Positions 8,830-17,163 of a stretch of 59,166 bases of DNA are shown here, one piece after another (position 1 is the first letter of the stretch; each line of letters opens with the position of its first letter). This DNA comes from Gemmatimonadota bacterium. Lineage in GTDB: Bacteria; 4572-55; J002. The stretch covers positions 1-59,166 of the forward strand of contig RFFQ01000138.1 in assembly GCA_003697105.1 (NCBI GenBank), read 5' to 3'. Both the position numbers and the translations under genes were made by a program. The notes under the pieces are model-generated. The model searched no databases. It was not told the origin of the DNA and saw only the letters and a program-made list of their open reading frames with translations.

Positions 8830-10071
8830 TTGTTGGGGGTCTATACCCGTGATTTTTACCGCGCCTTTTCCGCCGGGGGTTGGATGTCTGGTCTTGCCCA
8901 AAACCCAGAATTAGCAACGATCTTTTTGCTGGCTCAACCCCAACGCCGTGAAGAGACCTATCAACAGCTTGTTCAATACGTACAAGTGGGATTAAATTGG
9001 CAGCGTTTTTTACGGCAGGTCGAGGTGTTACGGTATGCCGCATGGTGTGGTCATCAATTTGCAGGATATGGTCTGGAGAAAGCAATACCAGCAGACGTTT
9101 TGGCATATATTCGTGACCAATATGTCTGGAATGCCTACCGGGGCAAGGTGCTTCTGAATGCCGCAAACGCGGTGACGGACACGTTGAAATCCGCCGGGTT
9201 AGATGTTCTCTGGTTAAAAGGAATTGCCGCGGCTTCGTTATGTTACGGGGATATACGCCTCCGGCCCATGATGGATGTTGATCTCCTCATCCGGGAGGAC
9301 CAGATACATCTGGCACACGATCTGTTAATAAATGCCGGATGGGGGTATGCGGGAGCACCGCGCGACGTTTGGCACTATCGATCTTATCAGATACATACGT
9401 ATAATCATGCTTATCAACGGGTTGTGCCGGTGGATTCTGGAATGGAGCGGGTTTGGGTGGAACTCCACTGGCGTCCGGCAAGCCAACGGCTTGTCCCCCA
9501 ACTGCCTCCAGACGCATTTTGGGACGCAGTCGGTGTGGCTAAGGATACCCAGCACATGGAAACCCTTTCTCCCGAAAATTTTTTGATACATCTATGTATT
9601 CACCAAGCAAAATCAAATTTTCGCGCGCACTTGAGCCGTTTAGACCTCGCACTGCTGGTGGATCAATATGTCATGGATTGGGATCAAGTTGCCCGCAAAG
9701 CAGAAAAATGGGGATTACAACGGATGGTCACCGCCGCATTAACAGATGTGCAAGTGGTATTCGGAAGTAAGATTCCGCCGATCGACCAATCAGCGAGGCT
9801 ATCGCTTGGGGTGAGATACCTCCAGCAACAAGGACGGAAAGCCACTTACACGTTGTTAGATCGATTTGACATTACCCCCTACCAATTGCTCTTTTTGGAG
9901 AGATGGTCAGACCGATTTCGGTTTTTGGGGTCCGTGTTGTTTTACCCCAATTCACATGACCTAAAGCGATGGGCATTATCCCCCTCAACTCAAATATTAT
10001 ATATGATCATAAAACCGGTTCGTTTATGTGTTACGCTTTTCGTGAGGATTTTTAGCTTTGTATTTCGGTAA
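8830..10071 (+). CDS. Nucleotidyltransferase-family protein (NTP_transf_5 type)
   Basis: 413 aa from a TTG start six nt after the kinase stop; no ATG is available before residue 19, so the start is uncertain. The recognisable core is LDVLWLKGIAAASLCYGD followed by RPMMDVDLLI (around residues 120-152), matching the uncharacterised nucleotidyltransferase family with its K-G...DxD pattern. Further on, ELHWR and NFLIHLCIHQ are also typical of this family. These proteins accompany lasso-peptide and HprK/PqqD cassettes and are thought to transfer a nucleotide or modify a peptide or sugar, but no general function is established. It overlaps the tyrosine autokinase gene by 14 nt, implying translational coupling. 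The grouping with PqqD and HprK-like proteins mirrors known cassettes near exopolysaccharide genes. Confidence 0.75.
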   Translation: MLGVYTRDFYRAFSAGGWMSGLAQNPELATIFLLAQPQRREETYQQLVQYVQVGLNWQRFLRQVEVLRYAAWCGHQFAGYGLEKAIPADVLAYIRDQYVWNAYRGKVLLNAANAVTDTLKSAGLDVLWLKGIAAASLCYGDIRLRPMMDVDLLIREDQIHLAHDLLINAGWGYAGAPRDVWHYRSYQIHTYNHAYQRVVPVDSGMERVWVELHWRPASQRLVPQLPPDAFWDAVGVAKDTQHMETLSPENFLIHLCIHQAKSNFRAHLSRLDLALLVDQYVMDWDQVARKAEKWGLQRMVTAALTDVQVVFGSKIPPIDQSARLSLGVRYLQQQGRKATYTLLDRFDITPYQLLFLERWSDRFRFLGSVLFYPNSHDLKRWALSPSTQILYMIIKPVRLCVTLFVRIFSFVFR

Positions 10072-12520
10072 TGGTAAGAATTATCCAGTAGAAGTCACAA
10101 CATCGTCATATCTTGAGGCGGATTTTGATGTCCGCAAATATGTACGGATGTTGTGGCGACGGCGGTACATCGTATTGCTGTTATTTGTGCTTATTTTTGG
10201 GTTTAGTACTTATCGTGCACTAACCCAAAAAGTAACACCGGTGTATCGATCGACGGTTTATCTCGAAGTGGATGAAAAAGAGACGAATATCCGTCTTTTG
10301 CCGCAGTTCAGTTCGGTGCGGCAACAGTCCATTTATTGGGGGAGTCCGGAAGGAAAAATTATTGCGGAGGTGTTGAGTACTTCTGTCATTGAAGAAGTCG
10401 TTCAAATGCTGGATTTGGATAAAGCCGTGCATTCCATCTCGCCCAATTTATCCTTTTCGATGACGAATATTCAGAGCCACAATGCCCCGTTGGGGACCTA
10501 TCGCGTCCATATTTTAGATAATCAGCATTATGTGGTTTACGATACCGCCAATCGCGAACTGGGGCGAGGCATCAGCGGGGTACCCTTTCAGCATGAATTT
10601 TTTGAGTTTACCATTTCCAACATTGAGGGACCGCCCCAAAGTGAATTTTATTTTACGTTGTACCCGCTTCAGCGAGCGGTCAATTCGGTGAGAGCCGCCA
10701 CCCATGCCCAAGCAACAACACGGGCGGCAATTCAGGATAATGTTGCTGGCGGAGGAATCGCCGGAGCCGCCAGTGCCAAGCGCTCCCGTAAAGATGCGGC
10801 GATTCAGGATGCGGGCATTGTTCAAGTGGATGTGTATTGGCAAGACCCCGAAACGGCTACCCAAATCGCCAATGCTCTGGCAGACGTGATCCGGCATCGC
10901 GAACTCGAAGATAAACGGTTAGAACATACCAAAACTCGGGAATATATCGAACGTCAGTTGAACACTTATACCCAAAAATTGAAGGCGTCAGAAGAAGCAC
11001 TCCAGACCTATAAAGAGCAAAATCGAATCTATGAATTGGATGCAATTGCTCGGGATGTCACCTATAAAGTGTTTGATATTGAAGCTGAAATCAGCCAAAT
11101 TCAAGCCGAACGAGAACGAATTAAGCTCTTTCGGGAAAAAGTTACCAGTGGCTTACAACCGGAAGATTATTTGTTGATTAGTGCGATCCCATTTCAAGAT
11201 GAGGAAGGTTACGGATATTGGGATGTACTCAGCCAATTGACCTCGCAATTGATGGAGCTTGAAATCCAACTTCCGCTAAAGTTAGAGGAAATGACCGAAA
11301 ACCATCCCGACATTATCGCCTTAAAAAATCAGATCCAACAAGTTCGGTTGCGATTGCAACAGCAAGTTGATGCGCGGCTTACGATGCTGGATTCCCGCGA
11401 AGAAAGCCTCCGGCTACAACTGTTGCCGTACCAACAGCAACTGGAAACCTTTCCGTTGAAAGAGGTTGAACTCGCCCGGTTGGAACGCGAATTTCGACTC
11501 AATGAGGAGATTTATTCCCTCCTCACCCGCCAGCATGAACAAACCCGGCTGGCAGAAGCCGCGATTGTTAATGATATTCAGGTGTTAGATTATGCCAGTA
11601 TCCCAACCGCCCCGATTGGTGGGGGACCCAATCGCCAAAAAGCCATTTTACTGGGGGCACTATTGGGGATCGGTGTGGGGTTAGGGGTCGCATTTCTCCT
11701 GGAATTTCTGGATAATACCATCCGTGAAACGGATGAGATTGAACGCCACATCCAATTACCGGTTTACGGTATGATCCCCCAAATAGAATCTATCAAAAAT
11801 GGCCGGCGGACTCATAAAGCAAAAGCAAGATTTGAAACACTGGTTACGCATCTAGCACCAAAATCGATACCGTCTGAAGCGTTCCGATCACTTCGAACGA
11901 ATATTCAATTTTTTGATCTGTCACGCCAGTCCGAAGCAATTTTGATCACCAGTGCCGTTTCAGAAGAGGGAAAATCCACAACGTGTGCTAATTTAGCAAT
12001 TACTACCGCTCAAGTGGGCCGGAAAACGCTTTTAATTGATGGAGACCTGCGTAAACCGGTTATTCATCACCTCTTTGAGGCACCCAGTGAACCCGGTCTG
12101 ACCGATGTCTTATTGGGCCGATACACATGGCAGGAGGTCATTCATTCTACCTCCGTGCCGGGCTTAGATATTATATGTTCCGGGACCCAGCCACCAAACC
12201 CTTCCGAATTGCTGAGTTCACCAGAATTGAAATCCCTGATTACCACCCTTAAAGAGCACTATGATATGATCTTATTCGATTCACCACCGGTAATACCGGT
12301 TGCGGATAGTGTTGCGTTGAGTACCAATGTGGATGGGGTATTATTAGTGGTATCCGCGGGTAAAACAGACCGTCATGCGCTCCAGCGCACACGTGATTTA
12401 TTGCACAATGTAAATGCCCGGATTATGGGAGCTGTGTTGAATAATGTTCGCATCAACGAGATATATGGTTATCAAAAACATTACTATTACTACGACACGA
12501 AAAAACCGGTGAAGGTATAA
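10058..12520 (+). CDS. Wzz/BY-kinase fusion, polysaccharide biosynthesis tyrosine autokinase
   Basis: 820 aa, TTG start overlapping the previous gene. It has an N-terminal Wzz chain-length domain with a first membrane segment near residues 33-50 (YIVLLLFVLIFGFSTY), a long periplasmic coiled-coil region (about 270-500), and a second membrane segment near 526-548 (ILLGALLGIGVGLGV). The cytoplasmic kinase follows with Walker A SAVSEEGKSTT, Walker A' LLIDGDLRKP and Walker B DMILFDSPPV. It ends in a tyrosine cluster (YGYQKHYYYYD), the autophosphorylation tail of BY-kinases. Such proteins control polymerisation and export of surface polysaccharide. No glycosyltransferases, flippase or polymerase lie nearby, so in this operon it may serve the peptide/surface system or act on a distant polysaccharide locus. 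A Gly/Ala-rich insertion with basic residues near 215-245 is unusual. Confidence 0.88.
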   Translation: MYFGNGKNYPVEVTTSSYLEADFDVRKYVRMLWRRRYIVLLLFVLIFGFSTYRALTQKVTPVYRSTVYLEVDEKETNIRLLPQFSSVRQQSIYWGSPEGKIIAEVLSTSVIEEVVQMLDLDKAVHSISPNLSFSMTNIQSHNAPLGTYRVHILDNQHYVVYDTANRELGRGISGVPFQHEFFEFTISNIEGPPQSEFYFTLYPLQRAVNSVRAATHAQATTRAAIQDNVAGGGIAGAASAKRSRKDAAIQDAGIVQVDVYWQDPETATQIANALADVIRHRELEDKRLEHTKTREYIERQLNTYTQKLKASEEALQTYKEQNRIYELDAIARDVTYKVFDIEAEISQIQAERERIKLFREKVTSGLQPEDYLLISAIPFQDEEGYGYWDVLSQLTSQLMELEIQLPLKLEEMTENHPDIIALKNQIQQVRLRLQQQVDARLTMLDSREESLRLQLLPYQQQLETFPLKEVELARLEREFRLNEEIYSLLTRQHEQTRLAEAAIVNDIQVLDYASIPTAPIGGGPNRQKAILLGALLGIGVGLGVAFLLEFLDNTIRETDEIERHIQLPVYGMIPQIESIKNGRRTHKAKARFETLVTHLAPKSIPSEAFRSLRTNIQFFDLSRQSEAILITSAVSEEGKSTTCANLAITTAQVGRKTLLIDGDLRKPVIHHLFEAPSEPGLTDVLLGRYTWQEVIHSTSVPGLDIICSGTQPPNPSELLSSPELKSLITTLKEHYDMILFDSPPVIPVADSVALSTNVDGVLLVVSAGKTDRHALQRTRDLLHNVNARIMGAVLNNVRINEIYGYQKHYYYYDTKKPVKV

Positions 12521-12600
12521 TCAATCCCCCCCCTTCGGACTTGCGGCTTCGGGGGGCTTCGTGCCACCGGCGCAACGTGTCAATAATCCCCTCGTATAAA

Positions 12601-12644
12601 TAAAACCCTTAGGAGAATTGAATACACCTAAGGGTTTTATTATC
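12601..12644. terminator. Bidirectional rho-independent terminator
   Basis: A perfect 13-bp inverted repeat, TAAAACCCTTAGG (12601-12613) and CCTAAGGGTTTTA (12627-12639), with A/T-rich flanks on both sides. It lies between the end of the plus-strand autokinase operon and the end of the minus-strand anti-sigma gene, so it can serve both. A weaker C/G stem with the run CCCCCCC near 12526-12557 precedes it. Confidence 0.85.
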
Positions 12645-12665
12645 AGGGGACTAAGGCATACAAAA

Positions 12666-13952
12666 CTACTTCTGAATAATCTTTTCCTGCCTTAATTCTA
12701 CTTTAATTTTACCGTTATCAACTTCAATGAGGGCGTCATCCGGGTTTTGCCCCGCATCGCGGAGGCGTTGTTCGATGAGGGTTTTGATTTCCGCATCGGT
12801 TTTTCCTTTCAATTCCGCGGGGTCTATCAGCTCTTGGGTGATGTGTAGCTCCGGCTCAGGGGTATCTTCTGCCCCTGCCCCCACAAAGACCCGAACTTCT
12901 TCAGTGTGGACGGTTTGACCCTCATTACCGGTAGAGGAACTAATGGTTTCAATCTGCACATGATCCCCTTTGCGGACGACAATTTGGGGTTCTCCTGCTT
13001 GACCTTCTTCCGTACCGGTCCACTCCCCACCGTTTTGTAACGATTGGGCTTTGAGCCGCTCTGCCACAATCGCCTGAACTTCCGCTTCGGATTTACCTTC
13101 CAAGTCCCCATCATGGAGCATGAGTGAAAATGAATACGCATTTTGCCCATGTTTGGGGTTAGACTCCCCATCCGTGATTGACATCACAATGGTTTGTTGA
13201 CCTTCACGCTCAGGCTGAGGAGGAATCGAAAGCCGCATTCGTCGCTCACCGTTTTCTTCCTCATATTCAACGTGAGCTTCATGAATACCAGCCGCTTCTA
13301 ATTGGCGTTGCATCTCTGCCACCACATCGCTACTGCTCATATGTTGTGTGTTGATTTCGATACGGAATACCGATTTCAGGGCGGCGGCATACATCGGGCG
13401 CGTAACCGTTTCTTGTAAAGGGAGCATTTTTACCTCACTAACTTGGGATAACGATTCTAAATCCTGCCGCCACAATTCCGCTTGTTGGGCGGATACCCCC
13501 ACGGCATTCATCAAATACATTGTGGAGTGCTGACCGTTATTGATATTGTGTGAGACCGACAAATTGGATTCATCCATCCAGTCAAAGTGTGTTACCAGCC
13601 GGTTTGCCGCTTCTGGGGTGTCGTTTACCGTCCATGAAAGGACGTAGCCAACAATATCTTCCTGTTCAACCGGCATGGTGCACGCCACCAAGATCATCAG
13701 CATCAGAACTGCCAAACTGGCAAACCGCAACCGGTGGGATTTAATGTAGGTTATCATAGGGAATGTCCTCCGTTTAAGAGATGATTCGTTCATTCGGGAC
13801 TGATAGGCACTGACCTGACGTAACCAGGCATCCGTTTGGTCAAAGGACGCACGGTGGTCATCATTTTTCAAGGCAGACCAGTACGAACTCCATTTGGAAT
13901 CAGTCCAGTCGCCCGTCGATGTTGACTTTCGCCACCAATTGAAGCGTCTCAT
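12666..13952 (-). CDS. Membrane-anchored anti-sigma factor-like protein, large extracytoplasmic domain
   Basis: About 428 aa from ATG 13952, chosen because GGAG lies nine nt upstream; TTG 13958 is a weaker alternative. It overlaps the 3' end of the ECF sigma gene by about 53 nt, the usual sign of a sigma/anti-sigma pair. An N-terminal cytoplasmic part of ~65 residues rich in Trp, Ser and Asp precedes a hydrophobic segment (LRFASLAVLMLMILVACTM, about residues 73-92). The remaining ~335 residues are hydrophilic and extracytoplasmic. Two similar short motifs occur near the C-terminus (GDLEGKSEAEVQAIVAERL and AELKGKTDAEIKTLIEQRL), an internal repeat. No zinc-finger motif is seen. The segment LVAC also looks like a lipobox, so an internal start at Met-Ile-Thr-Tyr giving a lipoprotein is an alternative. 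Assignment rests mainly on context. Confidence 0.6.
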   Translation of the reverse strand: MRRFNWWRKSTSTGDWTDSKWSSYWSALKNDDHRASFDQTDAWLRQVSAYQSRMNESSLKRRTFPMITYIKSHRLRFASLAVLMLMILVACTMPVEQEDIVGYVLSWTVNDTPEAANRLVTHFDWMDESNLSVSHNINNGQHSTMYLMNAVGVSAQQAELWRQDLESLSQVSEVKMLPLQETVTRPMYAAALKSVFRIEINTQHMSSSDVVAEMQRQLEAAGIHEAHVEYEEENGERRMRLSIPPQPEREGQQTIVMSITDGESNPKHGQNAYSFSLMLHDGDLEGKSEAEVQAIVAERLKAQSLQNGGEWTGTEEGQAGEPQIVVRKGDHVQIETISSSTGNEGQTVHTEEVRVFVGAGAEDTPEPELHITQELIDPAELKGKTDAEIKTLIEQRLRDAGQNPDDALIEVDNGKIKVELRQEKIIQK

Positions 13953-14523
13953 GTTCAATGTCTCCTATCAGGGGTTTAAACGTTGTGGTATGCAACCGTT
14001 GGGACTCTTGAGCCGTCATCCGGCGCCGCATTTTTCGCCGGGCACGGCTCAACCGTGATTTAATGGTGGAGGCGCTCTTTTCCTGCTGAATATGCTGAAT
14101 TTCCTCGATAGAAAATCCGGCGATCTCAAACAGCAAAATTGCCGCACGCTCTTTGTCAGACAAGCTACTGAGGGCTTGCCGCAACATCAGTTTTGTTTCA
14201 TCGGATTCCGCCCGATCATACACTGGGGGCATCTTCGGTAGATTCTCATCATCTGTTGCCGGAAATTCCAGCGGTAAAAATCGCTTCCAGAAGTGACGTC
14301 GTACTACCGAATGAAACTCGTTGGTGATTATCTGAAAGAGCCACGGTTTAAATCGGGTTGGGTCTCGTAAGGTATTAAACTTTTCGTACGCCTTGAGTAG
14401 GGCTTGCTGGAGCACATCTTCTGCTTCTTCCGCCGAAAAACGGGCGCACAAGGAACGGCAATAAGTTAATGCCTCGGAGTAATGTGGCTTTAACGCCTCA
14501 CTAAAGTGATCCACAAGGGACAT
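13900..14523 (-). CDS. ECF-type RNA polymerase sigma factor
   Basis: 207 aa. Region 2 is visible around residues 25-90 (AEDVLQQALLKAYEKF, then FKPWLFQIITNEF), the signature of sigma-70 family ECF factors that bind core polymerase and melt the -10. Region 4 around 125-175 holds LSSLSDKERAAILLFEIAGFSIEEIQ followed by STIKSRLSRARRKMRRRM, the -35 binding helix-turn-helix. No region 1 or 3 is present, as expected. The downstream overlapping gene encodes a membrane protein likely to be its anti-sigma factor. A CGAC...CGTCTA-type promoter 54-84 nt upstream fits autoregulation. The C-terminal ~30 residues beyond region 4 form a short extension of unknown role. The inducing signal is unknown. Confidence 0.9.
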   Translation of the reverse strand: MSLVDHFSEALKPHYSEALTYCRSLCARFSAEEAEDVLQQALLKAYEKFNTLRDPTRFKPWLFQIITNEFHSVVRRHFWKRFLPLEFPATDDENLPKMPPVYDRAESDETKLMLRQALSSLSDKERAAILLFEIAGFSIEEIQHIQQEKSASTIKSRLSRARRKMRRRMTAQESQRLHTTTFKPLIGDIEHETLQLVAKVNIDGRLD

Positions 14524-14576
14524 GGTTCAAATCCGGATTTGAGTTAAGAGAATCAACGGTTGCTTCTGAACTCACT

Positions 14577-14607
14577 CTTTAGACGAAGAACAGCCTTGAA
14601 AAGTCGC
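14577..14607 (-). promoter_or_regulatory. Candidate ECF sigma autoregulatory promoter
   Basis: On the minus strand GCGACTTTTC (14607-14598) and CGTCTAAAG (14585-14577) are separated by 12 nt, a layout like known ECF promoters with a CGAC/GAAC-type -35 and a CGTC-type -10. It lies just upstream of the ECF sigma gene that starts at 14523. Activity is inferred from the motif only. Confidence 0.5.
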
Positions 14608-14646
14608 AAAAAAATTAACGTGGTTTTTTTGAGGAGGAAAGTTAGG

Positions 14647-15462
14647 TCATCGCGGTTCACAACGCGCTTCTAAATGTGCCATAAAATCGGTAATGGCATG
14701 TTGCGTTTGCTGGTAGCATTCCTGTAAACGCGGTAAAAGAGCTTTTATCTCCGTGATACCGTCCATGTGTTCCGTTTGTTCGCATAAAATGGCTAGACAC
14801 TTCACCCCCAAATTGGAACTGGAGCCTTTTAAGGAATGCAACATCCGGCGGGCGGTTTTGAGATCACCTTCGGCTAGGCTTTTTTCAGTTTTAACTAGAT
14901 ACTCTTCGGCTTCGGGCAAATACATTTGGAGCAGTTCGATCAAAAAATCAGGACTACCATTACCCATGGAAAGGATGTCATCTAGGATATGATAATCTAA
15001 CAGGTCGCGTGGGGGGTGGGGTTTGGCGGTAGCATGGGTGTGGCTCTCAGTGACGTGGTGTCCCCAGCGTTCTAAAACTTGCACCAGTTCCATCAGTTGA
15101 ATAGGCTTACTAAGATAATCATCCATTCCGGCGGCTAAACAGCGCTCCCGGTCTCCCTGCATGGCATTCGCCGTCATGGCAATAATGTGAGGTCGGTTTT
15201 CTGGGGGATATTGTTCAAGGATGCGTTTCGTTGTTTCCAGACCATCCATTTCGGGCATCTGCATATCCATAAAAATAAGGTCATAGGGTTGGCGCTGCAG
15301 TGCCTCTAAAACCTCGATGCCGTTGCCGGCAACATCTGCCCGATAACCCATTTTTTCCAACATTCGCTGTACCAATCGCTGGTTGACGGCATTATCTTCC
15401 GCCAATAGAATATGCATAGGTAGGCGTTTCGCCAACGTTTTGTCAAATCGGGTCTCGACCAC
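14647..15462 (-). CDS. Receiver-HPt C-terminal part of a frameshifted hybrid histidine kinase
   Basis: 271 aa from a GTG at 15462, but the frame is open further upstream and reads [21 protein letters not shown], the expected continuation of the kinase gene that overlaps it. It holds a receiver domain ([14 protein letters not shown], phospho-acceptor Asp in [15 protein letters not shown], Lys in DYLSKPIQ) and a histidine phosphotransfer domain ([16 protein letters not shown] with the phosphorylatable His) at about residues 165-265. It is almost certainly the C-terminal half of the protein encoded upstream, separated by a one-base deletion near 15525. Whether it is translated separately from the internal GTG is unknown. 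As part of a phosphorelay it would accept phosphate from the upstream kinase and pass it through the HPt domain. Confidence 0.8.
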   Translation of the reverse strand: MVETRFDKTLAKRLPMHILLAEDNAVNQRLVQRMLEKMGYRADVAGNGIEVLEALQRQPYDLIFMDMQMPEMDGLETTKRILEQYPPENRPHIIAMTANAMQGDRERCLAAGMDDYLSKPIQLMELVQVLERWGHHVTESHTHATAKPHPPRDLLDYHILDDILSMGNGSPDFLIELLQMYLPEAEEYLVKTEKSLAEGDLKTARRMLHSLKGSSSNLGVKCLAILCEQTEHMDGITEIKALLPRLQECYQQTQHAITDFMAHLEARCEPR

Positions 15463-17006
15463 CTTTTGCGGTTGGGGGCGGAAAATGCGGGTATCCGCAA
15501 AGACAGCAATAATGGTATCAAATAGTGTGATAATTTCACCGGTTTCGTGATTGCCGCCTGAAATAGCTCACGCATACCACTAGTAAGTGTCGTCGAACTG
15601 AGGAGGATCAGCGGAAGGCGATGTCGAGGGAACGTCTCCCGGATGTGGTGGGCAAGCTCTAACCCGTCCATTCCCGGCATGTGTAAATCAAGAATTGCGA
15701 GGTCAAATACCGCATCCTGAAGGGCTTGAATCGCCTTTTCACCGGATGCCACCGCATGGGGACGCATCTTCCACCGTTCAAATTGGCGTGTTAAAATCCG
15801 GCAATTGGTGGGGTTATCATCCACGATCAGAATGCGTTTACCCGCCAATTCGGGGGCATCATCCACCGGAAACCGGGAAGCTTTGACCTCGGCGGATTGT
15901 GTGGGAAGGGTAAAATAGAAGGTTGATCCACTACCCAGACGGCTCTCCACCCAGATGGTGCCCCCCATCAGTTGAACCAAACGGGAACAAATGGCCAGCC
16001 CCAAACCAGTGCCGCCAAATTTACGGGTGATGGAGGAATCCACTTGCGAAAAGGACTGAAACAACCGGTCAAGCCGGTCTTCTGGAATACCGATTCCAGT
16101 ATCTCGCACGGCAAATTGAAGCACGACACCCGTTTCGGTACGGGAAGCAACCGTGACTGAAACAAACACTTCCCCTTTTTCTGTGAATTTAATCGCATTC
16201 CCCACCAAATTGACCAACACTTGCCGTAGCCGGGTAATGTCACCTGTAATACCGGTCGGAACATCCGAATCGATCAGATACAGCAGATCAAGCCGTTTTT
16301 CTAAGGCTTTGGTAGAGAGGAGATCGAATGTCTCTTCAATGCACTGGTGCAGATCGAAGGGCACATGCTCCAATTCCATTTTGCCGGATTCGATCTTGGA
16401 AAAATCAAGAATATCGTTGATGATCGCCAGCAAGGTTTCACCACTCACCCGGATAGCCTCCACATATTCTTGCTGTTCCGCCGTGAGGGGAGTCCCCCGT
16501 AACAGACTGGTCATGCCGATCACCCCGTTCATGGGGGTGCGGATTTCATGACTCATTGTGGCTAAAAAGCTGGATTTCGCTTTGGTGGCGGCTTCCGCGG
16601 CGGCTTTTGCTTCCCGCAAAGAGGCTTCGATCTGCTGGCGTTCCCGAAGTTCCTGCTCTAAATTTTCGTTCAGTTGCTGGAGCGTACGTGTCCGCTCTTC
16701 TACAAGGTTTTCAAGGTGACGATGTTGTTGCCGTAGTTCTTCCTCCGCTTGCCGGCGATGATAGATATTGTACAGTAGGGCCAGAATCATCAACATAAAG
16801 ACCAAAAACACGCCAATAACATCCCACATCAAATCTTCATAGCGATGAAAGATAAACGTCAGTAGATCGATCAGCCGTTCAACCGGAATTTCGGATATTT
16901 GAGAAGAGTTCCCTCCTGTTTGTGCCTTGCTTGTTGATACTATAGCCAGTAGAATCCAACTAACCCATAACCGCCCAACCTCCCCCATGAAGCGTTGGTT
17001 ATGCAT
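15306..17006 (-). CDS. Hybrid sensor histidine kinase, N-terminal part (frameshifted)
   Basis: Reads as 566 aa from ATG 17006, with GGAG eight nt upstream. A signal-like N-terminus is followed by a short periplasmic loop and a membrane segment near residues 60-80 ([18 protein letters not shown]). Next come a coiled coil, HisKA ([19 protein letters not shown], the phospho-His), HATPase ([17 protein letters not shown]-box; [10 protein letters not shown]-box) and a receiver ([10 protein letters not shown]; Asp in [12 protein letters not shown]). The receiver is normal to [11 protein letters not shown], then the frame runs into [14 protein letters not shown] and non-receiver sequence, while the other frame supplies LFDTIIAVF. 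One base appears missing near 15525. The intact product would be HisKA-HATPase-REC-REC-HPt, a BarA-like layout. No slippery heptamer was seen, so this is a mutation or sequence error rather than programmed frameshifting. Confidence 0.85.
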   Translation of the reverse strand: MHNQRFMGEVGRLWVSWILLAIVSTSKAQTGGNSSQISEIPVERLIDLLTFIFHRYEDLMWDVIGVFLVFMLMILALLYNIYHRRQAEEELRQQHRHLENLVEERTRTLQQLNENLEQELRERQQIEASLREAKAAAEAATKAKSSFLATMSHEIRTPMNGVIGMTSLLRGTPLTAEQQEYVEAIRVSGETLLAIINDILDFSKIESGKMELEHVPFDLHQCIEETFDLLSTKALEKRLDLLYLIDSDVPTGITGDITRLRQVLVNLVGNAIKFTEKGEVFVSVTVASRTETGVVLQFAVRDTGIGIPEDRLDRLFQSFSQVDSSITRKFGGTGLGLAICSRLVQLMGGTIWVESRLGSGSTFYFTLPTQSAEVKASRFPVDDAPELAGKRILIVDDNPTNCRILTRQFERWKMRPHAVASGEKAIQALQDAVFDLAILDLHMPGMDGLELAHHIRETFPRHRLPLILLSSTTLTSGMRELFQAAITKPVKLSHYLIPLLLSLRIPAFSAPNRKRWSRPDLTKRWRNAYLCIFYWRKIMPSTSDWYSECWKKWVIGQMLPATASRF

Positions 17007-17085
17007 GATATTGACTCCATTATGAAAGAACGGATAATGTCACTTCCCCGGCATTGGGAAAAATGCTTGCCTCTACTATCTTGGT

Positions 17086-17114
17086 ATAGTATCATCCCTA
17101 TGAAACCATGTCAA
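17086..17114 (-). promoter_or_regulatory. Sigma-70 promoter for the hybrid kinase
   Basis: On the minus strand TTGACA (17114-17109) is followed after 17 nt by TACTAT (17091-17086). It points at the kinase start at 17006, in the divergent region shared with the reductase gene on the plus strand, for which no comparably clear promoter was found. Confidence 0.6.
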
Positions 17115-17163
17115 TACCAGAGATTTTGCCAAACATTACAACTTAATTGGATCGGAGAACACG

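Noticed and set aside
5790-10071. Lasso-peptide biosynthesis cluster
   Set aside because: HprK-like and nucleotidyltransferase partners and a YxxP motif fit, but no leader peptidase (B2) or macrolactam synthetase (C) is present in the window, and a radical SAM enzyme is.
15480-15560. Programmed ribosomal frameshift in the hybrid kinase
   Set aside because: The local sequence (AAATTATCACACTATTTG on the minus strand) has no slippery heptamer or obvious stimulatory stem.
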